Positions 15,867-22,822 of a stretch of 24,697 bases of DNA are shown here, piece by piece. The stretch is from Proteobacteria bacterium UBA1278 (lineage in GTDB: Bacteria; Pseudomonadota; Gammaproteobacteria; Comchoanobacterales; Comchoanobacteraceae), in NCBI GenBank assembly GCA_002308435.1, contig DBUY01000008.1:1-24697 (forward strand). Reading direction: 5' to 3'. Numbering within the stretch: the stretch's first letter is position 1; each line of letters opens with the position of its first letter. Below the pieces are notes generated by a model. The model was given only the letters and a program-made list of their open reading frames with translations. It had not been told where the DNA came from and searched no databases. A program made the translations under genes and the position numbers.

Positions 15867-16250
15867 CTAGCGATTTCTACGACTGAGTTCAAGCATCTCA
15901 CATGCAGAATCATGAGTCAGTGGTTTGCAATAATATGAGGTAAATCCGGCACTAAGACAGCTCTCTTTGTAACCGTCATCATCGTGCGCAGTGAGTGCGA
16001 TAATGGGCGTATCCCGATAGTCAGACTGTATTGCTAGCAAGTGCTCGATAGCTTCAATTCCTGACATATCAGGTAAACCAACATCGACAATGAGTAGGTG
16101 ATAGTGATTAGTCCGAGCTAGTGCTATACCAGCGTTGCCTGAGGTAGCTAAATCAAGTTTGCACTCAAATTTTCCGAATAAAAAGCGCGCTACTTTCTGC
16201 GCTATTTGACAGTCTTCAATCATGAGAACTTGAGTGGCATGTGTGTTCAT
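15867..16250 (-). CDS. Single-domain response regulator
   Basis: A 127-residue receiver with no output domain. The acidic pair is Glu12-Asp13, the phosphoacceptor Asp56 lies in LLIVDVGLPDMSG, the switch residue is Thr87 in ALTAHD, and the conserved Lys109 is in CKPLT. All receiver residues are intact, so it should accept phosphate and act by protein contact or as a phosphate shuttle. Its ATG overlaps the stop of the histidine kinase in ATGA (16247-16250), so the kinase is its likely partner. It resembles the receiver of hybrid ArcB-type kinases separated into its own gene. Confidence 0.93.
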   Translation of the reverse strand: MNTHATQVLMIEDCQIAQKVARFLFGKFECKLDLATSGNAGIALARTNHYHLLIVDVGLPDMSGIEAIEHLLAIQSDYRDTPIIALTAHDDDGYKESCLSAGFTSYYCKPLTHDSACEMLELSRRNR

Positions 16251-17422
16251 TTGATTGTCTCATCTGGAATTGGGATAGAGCATGTGATGCAGGTGCCTTG
16301 ATGAAGCTTCGAGGCGACATGTATACTGCCACCAAGATCGTGAACAAAAGTCTTTACAATTGGCAACCCAAGGCCAAGCCCAGGATAGGAGCCTTTGTTT
16401 GATCTACTCACCTTAGTGAAGCGCTCAAAGATAAAATCTATCTTGTCATCTGGTATACCGATACCACTATCCTCAACAATTAGATCAAGAGATGGCTTGA
16501 CGCTTTTTTGTGATACAGAAAGTGTGATCTTGACAAATCCTGTATCAGTAAACTTAACTGCATTGCCGACAAGATTCAGGAGGATGCGCTGTAGCCTATA
16601 ATGGTCGCCTCTAACAACGCGCTGATGGTTAGAGTCACCAATGTGAGTTTGTATGTGGAGTGACTTACTTATTATCGCAGGAGAAAACATAGCGGTGACT
16701 TCATTTAATAAGTCTTCCAAAAGAATCGGCTGATAATCGACACGCATATTAATATCTTCATTTTTTGACAACTCAAAAATCGTATTACAATAATCAAGTA
16801 GCTGTTCAGCACATCGCTTGACATCCGCAATCAACTCTAATTGTTCTTTATCAGTATTAAGCTCATCAAGCATGCCGGATAAACCGATCATTCCGACAAG
16901 GGGTGTCCTGATATCATGTTCCATATTGCGTAAGAACGTTGCCTTGGATAGACTCTCCTGCTCTGCGCGTTCTTTTGCATTACGAAGACCATCTATGAGG
17001 TGTGCTTTATCAGAAATATCAACAGTATTACCAATGATGCCTGCAATCTCCCCACTACTGTCCTTGAGGGGAGTTTTGGTAGAAAGTTGAATAACATTGC
17101 CATCATCCTTAAATTTTTCTTCATAGGACAATTGCTTACCAATTCGCATTATTTCAAGATCATTATCTCGATATGCAAGTGCAGTTGCCTGATCAAAAAT
17201 CTCAAAGTCTGTCTTATTGATAATATCTTGCTTACTGAGGTTTATCCCAACTTGATTCAACCGATTGAGGGTAAATTGATTCAAGCCCAAATATCTTCCA
17301 TCTTTGTCTTTCCAGTATATGCAACCAGGTAAACTATCTATGAGATAGTTAAGACGAAAGATCTCTTCATCTTGCTCGGAGATTTTTGACTGCATCGCCT
17401 CAATGTCACGTAAATTATCCAT
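16247..17422 (-). CDS. Cytosolic PAS-domain sensor histidine kinase
   Basis: The 391-residue kinase has no membrane helix. After a short coiled N-terminus, a PAS domain covers about 25-140 (LPGCIYWKDKDGRYLGLN). Then comes a HisKA helix with the phosphorylated His169 in FLRNMEHDIRTP and a HATPase domain: N-box around 283-287 (LNLVGNAVKF), G1 DSGIGIP at 318-324 and G2 GLGLGL at 348-353. The IYWKD PAS start and the MEHDIRTP box resemble PAS kinases of Legionella and Coxiella, from memory. The signal is unknown; PAS often binds haem, flavin or a small molecule, and the downstream bcp makes a redox cue plausible. No ribosome site precedes the ATG, and a candidate promoter would start transcription almost on it. 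Confidence 0.93.
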   Translation of the reverse strand: MDNLRDIEAMQSKISEQDEEIFRLNYLIDSLPGCIYWKDKDGRYLGLNQFTLNRLNQVGINLSKQDIINKTDFEIFDQATALAYRDNDLEIMRIGKQLSYEEKFKDDGNVIQLSTKTPLKDSSGEIAGIIGNTVDISDKAHLIDGLRNAKERAEQESLSKATFLRNMEHDIRTPLVGMIGLSGMLDELNTDKEQLELIADVKRCAEQLLDYCNTIFELSKNEDINMRVDYQPILLEDLLNEVTAMFSPAIISKSLHIQTHIGDSNHQRVVRGDHYRLQRILLNLVGNAVKFTDTGFVKITLSVSQKSVKPSLDLIVEDSGIGIPDDKIDFIFERFTKVSRSNKGSYPGLGLGLPIVKTFVHDLGGSIHVASKLHQGTCITCSIPIPDETIK

Positions 17423-17428
17423 AAAGTG

Positions 17429-17456
17429 AGTGTACCATAGGTAGCAAGTTATGCAA
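17429..17456 (-). promoter_or_regulatory. Possible kinase promoter giving a leaderless mRNA
   Basis: On the minus strand TTGCAT (17451-17456) and TACACT (17429-17434) are 16 bases apart, with TGG directly before the -10. Only six bases lie between the -10 and the kinase ATG, so transcription would begin at or next to the start codon. The -35 match is poor (three of six). Confidence 0.35.
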
Positions 17457-17498
17457 CGACTTGGTGACTAAAGCATAATGAGTGCAGATGCGGAGCTA

Positions 17499-18290
17499 TT
17501 ATTTGGTAAGAAGCTGATCGGTTGTAAAAAAGCAACTGTTTACAGCTCGGATAGACCAAATCGAAGGTTTCGAGCCATCATTCCAGCGCTGTACCCATTG
17601 TGGTAGCTTGGCCTGATAGCGTTCAATATGACAATAGAAAAGGTGATGATCGAGAAAGTCGATGAGACGATTAAACATCATATCAGGCTGACTACCAAGA
17701 CAATGCACCTCGACGTGTAACTGCTTTACAAGATGAAGACACGTTGATATCTCGTTGAGAATATCAAATTCAGCGCCCTCAACGTCTAATTTGAGATAAT
17801 CAACCGGGCGATTGATAAATCGTGATAATCGAGAAATCGGCACTTTCAAGGAAGTATCGTACTGAGATAAATCTTCCTGTATACCCCAGATCGGTTTAAT
17901 TGAGTTGCCAAGACCGCCAGAGAGGTGTTTTGCTTTGCTCGTGTAGAAATGTGATGAGCCGTCATAATCACCAAGCGCGCAATTGTATAGTTGCGTCGAT
18001 GTTAGTGCGTTTCTCCTCACATTTTGTTCAAGTAAGTGATAAATATCAGGATCTGGCTCGAAGCAAATCACATCAGCATTAGGGTAAAGCTGTTTTAGAT
18101 AGAGTGTTACGCAGCCTGCGTTTGCGCCAGCGTCAATGATGTATGGACGATCTACTGACGATAGGAACCAGTGTTGATGTGCTTCAAAAATATCTGATTT
18201 GAAACCGTCCATCGCAAAGTCACTGACATAAGCTATGTCTAAACCATTGAGAGAGGCCCATTTAACCGGTGATATTTCGTGCAAACGCAT
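17499..18290 (-). CDS. FkbM family methyltransferase
   Basis: SAM-dependent O-methyltransferase of the FkbM family; members methylate sugars, lipids or natural products, and the substrate here cannot be told. The SAM loop IIDAGANAG is at 51-59, the second-strand acidic residue is in CFEPD (Glu78), and the family signature LKLDVEGAE is at 166-174. There is no glycan gene cluster nearby, which is unusual since these genes often lie in surface-polysaccharide loci. The ATG has AAGGA nine bases upstream. A good promoter and a 14-base palindrome sit directly before the gene. The kinase follows after 76 bases in the same direction. Confidence 0.9.
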   Translation of the reverse strand: MRLHEISPVKWASLNGLDIAYVSDFAMDGFKSDIFEAHQHWFLSSVDRPYIIDAGANAGCVTLYLKQLYPNADVICFEPDPDIYHLLEQNVRRNALTSTQLYNCALGDYDGSSHFYTSKAKHLSGGLGNSIKPIWGIQEDLSQYDTSLKVPISRLSRFINRPVDYLKLDVEGAEFDILNEISTCLHLVKQLHVEVHCLGSQPDMMFNRLIDFLDHHLFYCHIERYQAKLPQWVQRWNDGSKPSIWSIRAVNSCFFTTDQLLTK

Positions 18291-18297
18291 TAACTTG

Positions 18298-18311
18298 TAT
18301 CCTTAAGGATA
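18298..18311. promoter_or_regulatory. 14-bp perfect palindrome at the fkbM transcription start
   Basis: TATCCTTAAGGATA is an exact palindrome. It covers the predicted start (about 18309) and contains the AAGGA ribosome site of the methyltransferase gene. A repressor bound here would block the promoter; alternatively the transcript could hide its own ribosome site by pairing between two molecules. No binding protein is identified. Confidence 0.45.
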
Positions 18312-18315
18312 TGTT

Positions 18316-18343
18316 ATTGTAGCATTCAATCGGTACCAGTCAA
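18316..18343 (-). promoter_or_regulatory. Promoter of the fkbM-kinase-regulator-bcp unit
   Basis: On the minus strand TTGACT (18338-18343) and TACAAT (18316-18321) are 16 bases apart, five of six matches each, with TGC before the -10 (extended form). Confidence 0.7.
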
Positions 18344-18407
18344 TACATAAATCATAAATAGTTAACTTGCATGTAATCCATTAGCGAGCTGCAGTGACAG
18401 CCATTGG

Positions 18408-20456
18408 CTAATCATCGTCAAACTGACTGACCGGATTCTTTTTTGTCTGTTGCTGTGCAGCGCGAGGACGACGAGACCGGTTTCCTGTTGGCCGTCGGCG
18501 ATTAGCAGATTGTTCGACTGCTATAGTAGACTTACCTTCATGCGTTTGATCAACACTGTTGAAGTTTTTTTCAGGTTGATGTTCTTTGTTATCGTTCACC
18601 TGCTGGCGATTGCTTCTATTATCAGAACGCCTATCTGGCCGACGCCGTGAACTATTGCCGTCTGAACGATGGTCACCGGAACGCCTTGTGCGGTTGCCAC
18701 CTTGATTGCCTGGTCTGCCGCTGCGTGGATGTGATCGTCCTGTTCGTCGATTACCGGCGGCTTTCTGGGTCGTTGATGTTTCGGCGCCAAAAATTGTCTG
18801 CCAAATACTTCCTAGAACACTTGGCTTTTTTGATGATTTGGAGCCAGAGGGGCGACGTTGCACATGTGGTTTGTCGAGCTTTTCATTGGCAATCCAGGGC
18901 TTCTCACCAGCGTGTGGAGAGATGAGCGTGTGGCTCATATCGTCTGTACTATCTGCGTCGCGGTGAAATCGCTTCAGAACATAGCGCTGATATAAGAAAT
19001 ATTCATTAGGGATAATCTTGATTGTGACTTGGTGGCGATGCTCTATCTGATGGAGAGCAGTTCTCGATTCGTTGAGCAAATAAGTCGCTACTTCAACAGG
19101 CAACTGTACTTGTATGATGTCTGTTGTCTGAGTAGCAGATTTTTCAATGACTGAAAGTATATAGTTAGCGTAAGAAGGAACACTGCGTCGTTTTCCGATA
19201 ATTAACATTTCGTCATTGTTGATCGGCTCAAGCGAAGACTTGAAAAATACTGTGCCAAGACCTTGTCTCAGTAAACTCATACATCCAGTCAGTAGGCTGA
19301 TTGGTTCTGTCCTAATTTTTGCTCGATCAAGTGTGCAGCGATCCGTGAAGATCTTTTCAACCGTAGCGCGATTAGCCTCATCATACATATCAATAAAATC
19401 GATATGTATAATGCCGCTGATATCACGAAGACGTAGCATATCAGCTACCGCCACGGCCGCTTCACGATTTGTGTTCAGTGCGTTCTCTTCAACACTGGCG
19501 CCCACAGTTGATTTGCTGGAGTTGACGTCGATCATATAGCCCGCTTCCGTGCCATGAAAGACAACCTGGCCACCAGAGGGTAGAGACACTTTGACGTGAA
19601 AAATCTGTTCTATCTGCTCTTCAAGTGAGTAGTGGTGGAACATTAAGTCATGGTCGAATAAGGTAAGAACATCTTCCTGGATGTAGTCTGGTCGTATTGT
19701 TTCAAGATAGTTCTTAATGGCATCAAAAGTTGAGGCATTATTACAGATGATCTTATCAATTGCTCCAGACATATTATCTCGTATCATTCGTGTGACAATA
19801 TTCTCATCTTCGTGAATGAGACATGGTGCAGATTGTGATTGGTGGGCATCTGATATCAGCCGCCACTGTTGCATAAGCGCTTTGTAGTCCCACTCAATGT
19901 CGCTGTGTGGTGCAGTTAATCCCGCTGTTCGAATAATTATCCCCATCGACTCGTCTACATTGAGCCGCTTAATGGTTTCTTTGATCGAATCTCGCTGAGC
20001 TGTGTCAGCCTTACGAGAGATTGCCTGCTTTTGATTCAGGGGTAACAGCACAAGATACGTGCCAGCAAGAGAAATGAACGTTGTTAGTGCGGCGCCTTTA
20101 GATTCGTGATGGAGCTGATCCTTCTTGATCTGCACAAGCACTTTTTGGCCAACTTTGATTTGTTGGGCAATTTCAGCCTCTGGAAGGTCAGCCTTGCCGC
20201 TCGAAAGGTAAATCGGTGCTATGTTACTGAACGGAAGAAATCCATCCTTCGTGTTGTTCGAATCGTTAGTATACTGCACAAATGCAGCACCGAGCTCAGG
20301 CCGGATGCTTTTAATCGTAGCGTTGTAGATCGTGTTTTTTGCACGTCGGTAGGTGCGCGGTGAAGATTCATCGTATTCGATGAGTGTCCCTTTTTGGGTG
20401 ACGGCGACACGAATACGGTCGTCGCCAGATTGTTCAATGATGATTGATTTTTTCAT
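18408..20456 (-). CDS. rne: Ribonuclease E (short form)
   Basis: Endoribonuclease that starts mRNA decay and matures rRNA and tRNA. The 682 residues contain the S1 domain (about 36-125, with GAAFVQY and DGFLPF) and the 5'-sensor IIRTAG (Arg176, Thr177). The DNase I-like core keeps all catalytic residues: Asp310 and Asn312 in MIDVNS, and Asp353 in HIDFIDM, spaced as in E. coli (D303, D346). The zinc-link CPxCxG is missing: the aligned stretch (about 405-425) has no cysteine. The small domain (LPVEVATYLLNESRTALHQIE) follows, then a basic Arg/Asn/Ser-rich tail (about 570-660) instead of the long E. coli scaffold (1061 residues). RNase G is shorter and lacks such a tail, so RNase E is the better name. 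AAGG precedes the ATG; the leader is about 160 bases. Confidence 0.93.
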   Translation of the reverse strand: MKKSIIIEQSGDDRIRVAVTQKGTLIEYDESSPRTYRRAKNTIYNATIKSIRPELGAAFVQYTNDSNNTKDGFLPFSNIAPIYLSSGKADLPEAEIAQQIKVGQKVLVQIKKDQLHHESKGAALTTFISLAGTYLVLLPLNQKQAISRKADTAQRDSIKETIKRLNVDESMGIIIRTAGLTAPHSDIEWDYKALMQQWRLISDAHQSQSAPCLIHEDENIVTRMIRDNMSGAIDKIICNNASTFDAIKNYLETIRPDYIQEDVLTLFDHDLMFHHYSLEEQIEQIFHVKVSLPSGGQVVFHGTEAGYMIDVNSSKSTVGASVEENALNTNREAAVAVADMLRLRDISGIIHIDFIDMYDEANRATVEKIFTDRCTLDRAKIRTEPISLLTGCMSLLRQGLGTVFFKSSLEPINNDEMLIIGKRRSVPSYANYILSVIEKSATQTTDIIQVQLPVEVATYLLNESRTALHQIEHRHQVTIKIIPNEYFLYQRYVLKRFHRDADSTDDMSHTLISPHAGEKPWIANEKLDKPHVQRRPSGSKSSKKPSVLGSIWQTIFGAETSTTQKAAGNRRTGRSHPRSGRPGNQGGNRTRRSGDHRSDGNSSRRRPDRRSDNRSNRQQVNDNKEHQPEKNFNSVDQTHEGKSTIAVEQSANRRRPTGNRSRRPRAAQQQTKKNPVSQFDDD

Positions 20457-20621
20457 ATGTATACCTTAGCAGTGTTTGCTAGATTGTGGTCCTTTTATCT
20501 TACCATATGCAGTGTGGTTATCGGTCATGCTGTATAGACATGCAGGCATATGGCGCTGTGCTTTCTCTTGTTCGGAGATATAATGCAGATTAATTCTGTG
20601 CATTGGTAAATTAGCAATACA

Positions 20622-20650
20622 ATTATACACAAGCCGCCAGCTGCATGCAA
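20622..20650 (-). promoter_or_regulatory. Promoter of rne with flanking dyad
   Basis: On the minus strand a perfect -10 TATAAT (20622-20627) lies 17 bases after TTGCAT (20645-20650, three of six). The -35 hexamer is exactly the loop between AGCTGC (20639-20644) and GCAGCT (20651-20656), an inverted repeat that could be an operator. The start near 20615 gives a leader of about 160 bases, in keeping with the long autoregulatory leader known for E. coli rne. In the 336-base gap to rluC I see only this, the rluC promoter and no open frame of note. Confidence 0.6.
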
Positions 20651-20738
20651 GCAGCTAGCGTTGATGTGTGGTGTTGCGCGTCTGAGCCTGTTCGAGCTTA
20701 CCTCGACACTACGTTACAGTTTGTATGACAGTTAAGTA

Positions 20739-20767
20739 TTGATTAAATCTATTAAATATCGTAGAAT
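20739..20767 (+). promoter_or_regulatory. Promoter of rluC
   Basis: TTGATT (20739-20744) and TAGAAT (20762-20767) are 17 bases apart in an AT-rich stretch 26 bases before the rluC ATG. Four and five consensus matches. No clear ribosome site follows. Confidence 0.6.
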
Positions 20768-20792
20768 ATCGCAAAAATGATATAAGACTGTC

Positions 20793-21677
20793 ATGGCCTA
20801 CTCAGAAGTTTACACGGTTGAAGGAAACGACGTCGGGCAACGTATTGATAATTTCCTCATGTCAAAAAATCGCGCCATCCCAAAATCGAGATACTACAGG
20901 GCGATACGATCTGGCGAGGTTAGGGTCAACAAAAAAAGAGTGACAGCAAGCTACCGAATCCAAGCAAATGATCAGGTTCGTATACCGCCATTTGTTGCAG
21001 ATTCAGGCATGAAGGCTGACCAACCTGTGGTTCTGACAAGCCAGCAGAAAGAAATGCTAGAAAGAATCATCTTGTTTGAGAGCAATGAGTATATGCTTGT
21101 GAACAAACCGTTTGGTATCGCTGTACATGCAGGTAGTGGTATTCGTAATGGGCTTGTGGATCAATTGATCTCGCTCAGGTCAATGCCATTGTACCTGGTT
21201 CATCGACTTGATAAAGACGTCTCTGGATGCCTGTTGCTAGCTAAGAATCGTCAAGCACTGAATGATATGATTGATAAGTGGTCAACAGGAGCTGTGAAGA
21301 AGATATACCATGCGCTCGTGTTCTGCGAGTCAAGACCGAGTCAGCGTGTCATAAGCAGGACCTTGACGACATCCAGTGGTCGTCAGCAGACTGCCATGAC
21401 TGAATTAAGCTGTATTGAGATGTTCGATAGCTACGCTTGTGTTAAACTACGGATTACAACAGGTAGAAAGCACCAGATCAGACGTCATCTTGCTGACGAA
21501 AAAATACCGATTATAGGTGATATTAAATACGGTGACTTTGCAAAGAATAAGCGCTTCAGAAAACAAGCTGGGGAACAATATCTTTACCTGATAGCGAAGG
21601 AGTTAGTGCTTCCAATAGCGGGGGAGAGCAGAGGATTCAAGGTAGATTACCCTGATTGGTGGTCGTGCACTGAGTAG
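20793..21677 (+). CDS. rluC: 23S rRNA pseudouridine synthase RluC
   Basis: Converts uridines 955, 2504 and 2580 of 23S rRNA (E. coli numbering) to pseudouridine. An N-terminal S4 domain (about 15-70, with QRIDNFLMSK and SGEVRVNKKRV) precedes the RluA-type catalytic domain with the nucleophilic aspartate in HRLDKDVSG (about 137-145), then the RKHQIRRHL motif and GDIKYGD. 294 residues against 319 in E. coli. RluC is preferred over RluD because the gene is divergent from rne, an arrangement conserved in gammaproteobacteria. Its stop is seven bases from the stop of the convergent unknown gene. Confidence 0.92.
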   Translation: MAYSEVYTVEGNDVGQRIDNFLMSKNRAIPKSRYYRAIRSGEVRVNKKRVTASYRIQANDQVRIPPFVADSGMKADQPVVLTSQQKEMLERIILFESNEYMLVNKPFGIAVHAGSGIRNGLVDQLISLRSMPLYLVHRLDKDVSGCLLLAKNRQALNDMIDKWSTGAVKKIYHALVFCESRPSQRVISRTLTTSSGRQQTAMTELSCIEMFDSYACVKLRITTGRKHQIRRHLADEKIPIIGDIKYGDFAKNKRFRKQAGEQYLYLIAKELVLPIAGESRGFKVDYPDWWSCTE

Positions 21678-21684
21678 CGGACGG

Positions 21685-21963
21685 CTACCTGGTGTTGCTA
21701 TGCTTGAGCATGTTGTGAAGTTTTGCCATGATGTTCGGCTGGGATTCGACGGATTTGAGAACTGCATCGATAACAGCGTTGTCTTGCGCGCTAAGTCCAC
21801 ATTCAGTTGAGGCAGGTTTGGTTTCCCGCGACTCAGCATTAGCAGGCTTGGCTGCGGCACTATCCTCTCGCAATGACTGAGATGTAACTGGGTGAGGGTT
21901 AGTAGATTGTGCTGTGTTCATCAAGTTATTTTCTTTGTTGGATGTTGATTCGTCATTGTGCAT
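21685..21963 (-). CDS. Unknown 92-residue hydrophilic protein
   Basis: I do not recognise this product. The first 55 residues are rich in Asn, Ser, Thr, Glu and Ala and look disordered. The last 30 (IDAVLKSVESQPNIMAKLHNMLK) could form an amphipathic helix. There is no signal peptide, membrane segment or cysteine pair. An internal ATG at 21921 gives a 78-residue alternative, and neither start has a clear ribosome site. It lies 66 bases downstream of another small unknown gene in the same direction, and both sit between rluC and rpmF where maf and yceD are usual. Support for being a real gene is the clean non-overlapping frame; a chance frame cannot be excluded. Confidence 0.5.
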   Translation of the reverse strand: MHNDESTSNKENNLMNTAQSTNPHPVTSQSLREDSAAAKPANAESRETKPASTECGLSAQDNAVIDAVLKSVESQPNIMAKLHNMLKHSNTR

Positions 21964-22029
21964 GATTGTGAATTGATCTCGTTCATTATTGGAAGAATGA
22001 TCTCAAGATAACACTGCACTGGGCACATG

Positions 22030-22269
22030 TCAATGTGGTTCGAAAACTGTGTTCAAAGGGTTTTTTGTCTCGTCACGCTGCGAGTCCAAGCGAGAAATGT
22101 CCCTGGCAGCTGCCAGGCCGTCGGAGCTTAATGTGCCATCTTTGTTAATGAGTGATGCTGAGGGTTGTAGTTCATGATCTTCATGCAACGTCTCTGTCTC
22201 GGAGTATCCAAACACTTCGTTGAATTTCCTGACGATGAACCGATAGAATTTTCTTAGTGTGCTAATCAT
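22030..22269 (-). CDS. Unknown 79-residue protein with basic N-terminal helix
   Basis: Not recognised. Residues 1-20 (starting MISTLRKFYRFIVRKF) form a basic, aromatic, amphipathic helix that could lie on a membrane surface or bind nucleic acid. The remainder is acidic and polar with no motif. A perfect TTGACA (22317-22322 on the minus strand) lies upstream, but the matching -10 17 bases on (TGACAT) is poor, so a promoter is only suggested. No clear ribosome site. The 260 bases up to rpmF hold this and the rpmF promoter. Confidence 0.5.
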   Translation of the reverse strand: MISTLRKFYRFIVRKFNEVFGYSETETLHEDHELQPSASLINKDGTLSSDGLAAARDISRLDSQRDETKNPLNTVFEPH

Positions 22270-22469
22270 AATGTAGTCTGTTATCGTTGTGCAATGTCAC
22301 CACAGGGGAAACTGGTTGTCAATAATTATGTGGACGGCCTTGGCCTAAAGTAATCAGTATCTGCAGCCAAGCTGGGATATAGTTGTGGGTTGCAGTAGCA
22401 ACACTACCTACAGTACTACTCAAAGTTAAACCCATCTAGATGGAACGATTATATATGTTGTGGCTGCAC

Positions 22470-22498
22470 TTGATTACAGTCAATACCTGTGATAAAAT
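22470..22498 (+). promoter_or_regulatory. Promoter of rpmF
   Basis: TTGATT (22470-22475) and TAAAAT (22493-22498) are 17 bases apart; four and five consensus matches. Start expected near 22505, about 25 bases before the ATG. Confidence 0.65.
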
Positions 22499-22528
22499 CT
22501 TGTCGTTATCAATTGTGGTATTAGTCCC

Positions 22529-22723
22529 ATGGCCGTACAAAAAAGTAAGAAATCCAGATCAAAGCGTGGTATGCGTCGCGCTCACAACGCACTCAGCGGG
22601 GTGCCGCTCGCTGAAGACAGTATGACTGGGGAAGTACATCGCAGACATCATGTTACCAAACACGGATACTACCGTGGGAAGAAAGTAATCTCTGTGCGCG
22701 AGACAGCGAGCAACGGCGAGTAG
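22529..22723 (+). CDS. rpmF: 50S ribosomal protein bL32
   Basis: Small basic protein of the 50S subunit. The 64 residues begin MAVQKSKKSRSKRGMRRAHNAL, the family N-terminus, and carry RRHHVTKHGYYRGKKVI. There are no cysteines, so it is the zinc-independent form as in E. coli (57 residues); the last seven residues are an extra tail. No strong ribosome site precedes the ATG, which is odd for a ribosomal protein. plsX follows after 99 bases, but yceD, normally directly upstream, is absent. Confidence 0.96.
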   Translation: MAVQKSKKSRSKRGMRRAHNALSGVPLAEDSMTGEVHRRHHVTKHGYYRGKKVISVRETASNGE

Positions 22724-22764
22724 TTGCGAAAGCGATTAATTTTCCCACAAAACTTCGAAACACA

Positions 22765-22793
22765 TTGCAGCATCATACACAGCAGGTTATAAT
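22765..22793 (+). promoter_or_regulatory. Internal promoter for plsX
   Basis: TTGCAG (22765-22770) and a perfect TATAAT (22788-22793) are 17 bases apart in the 99-base gap between rpmF and plsX, placing a start about 20 bases before the plsX ATG. Confidence 0.55.
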
Positions 22794-22822
22794 CATCCAA
22801 CATTGATGAATCTTAGCATATC

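Noticed and set aside
15857..15913. 19-residue N-terminal extension of bcp
   Set aside because: AGGAG is correctly placed for the ATG at 15856, and the extension lies inside the response-regulator gene and outside the Bcp family.
22334..22346. GGCCTTGGCC motif upstream of rpmF
   Set aside because: Short dyad with no clear link to a promoter or gene.
22440..22625. 61-codon plus-strand frame over the rpmF start
   Set aside because: It overlaps the rpmF promoter and coding region in another frame; bL32 is certain.
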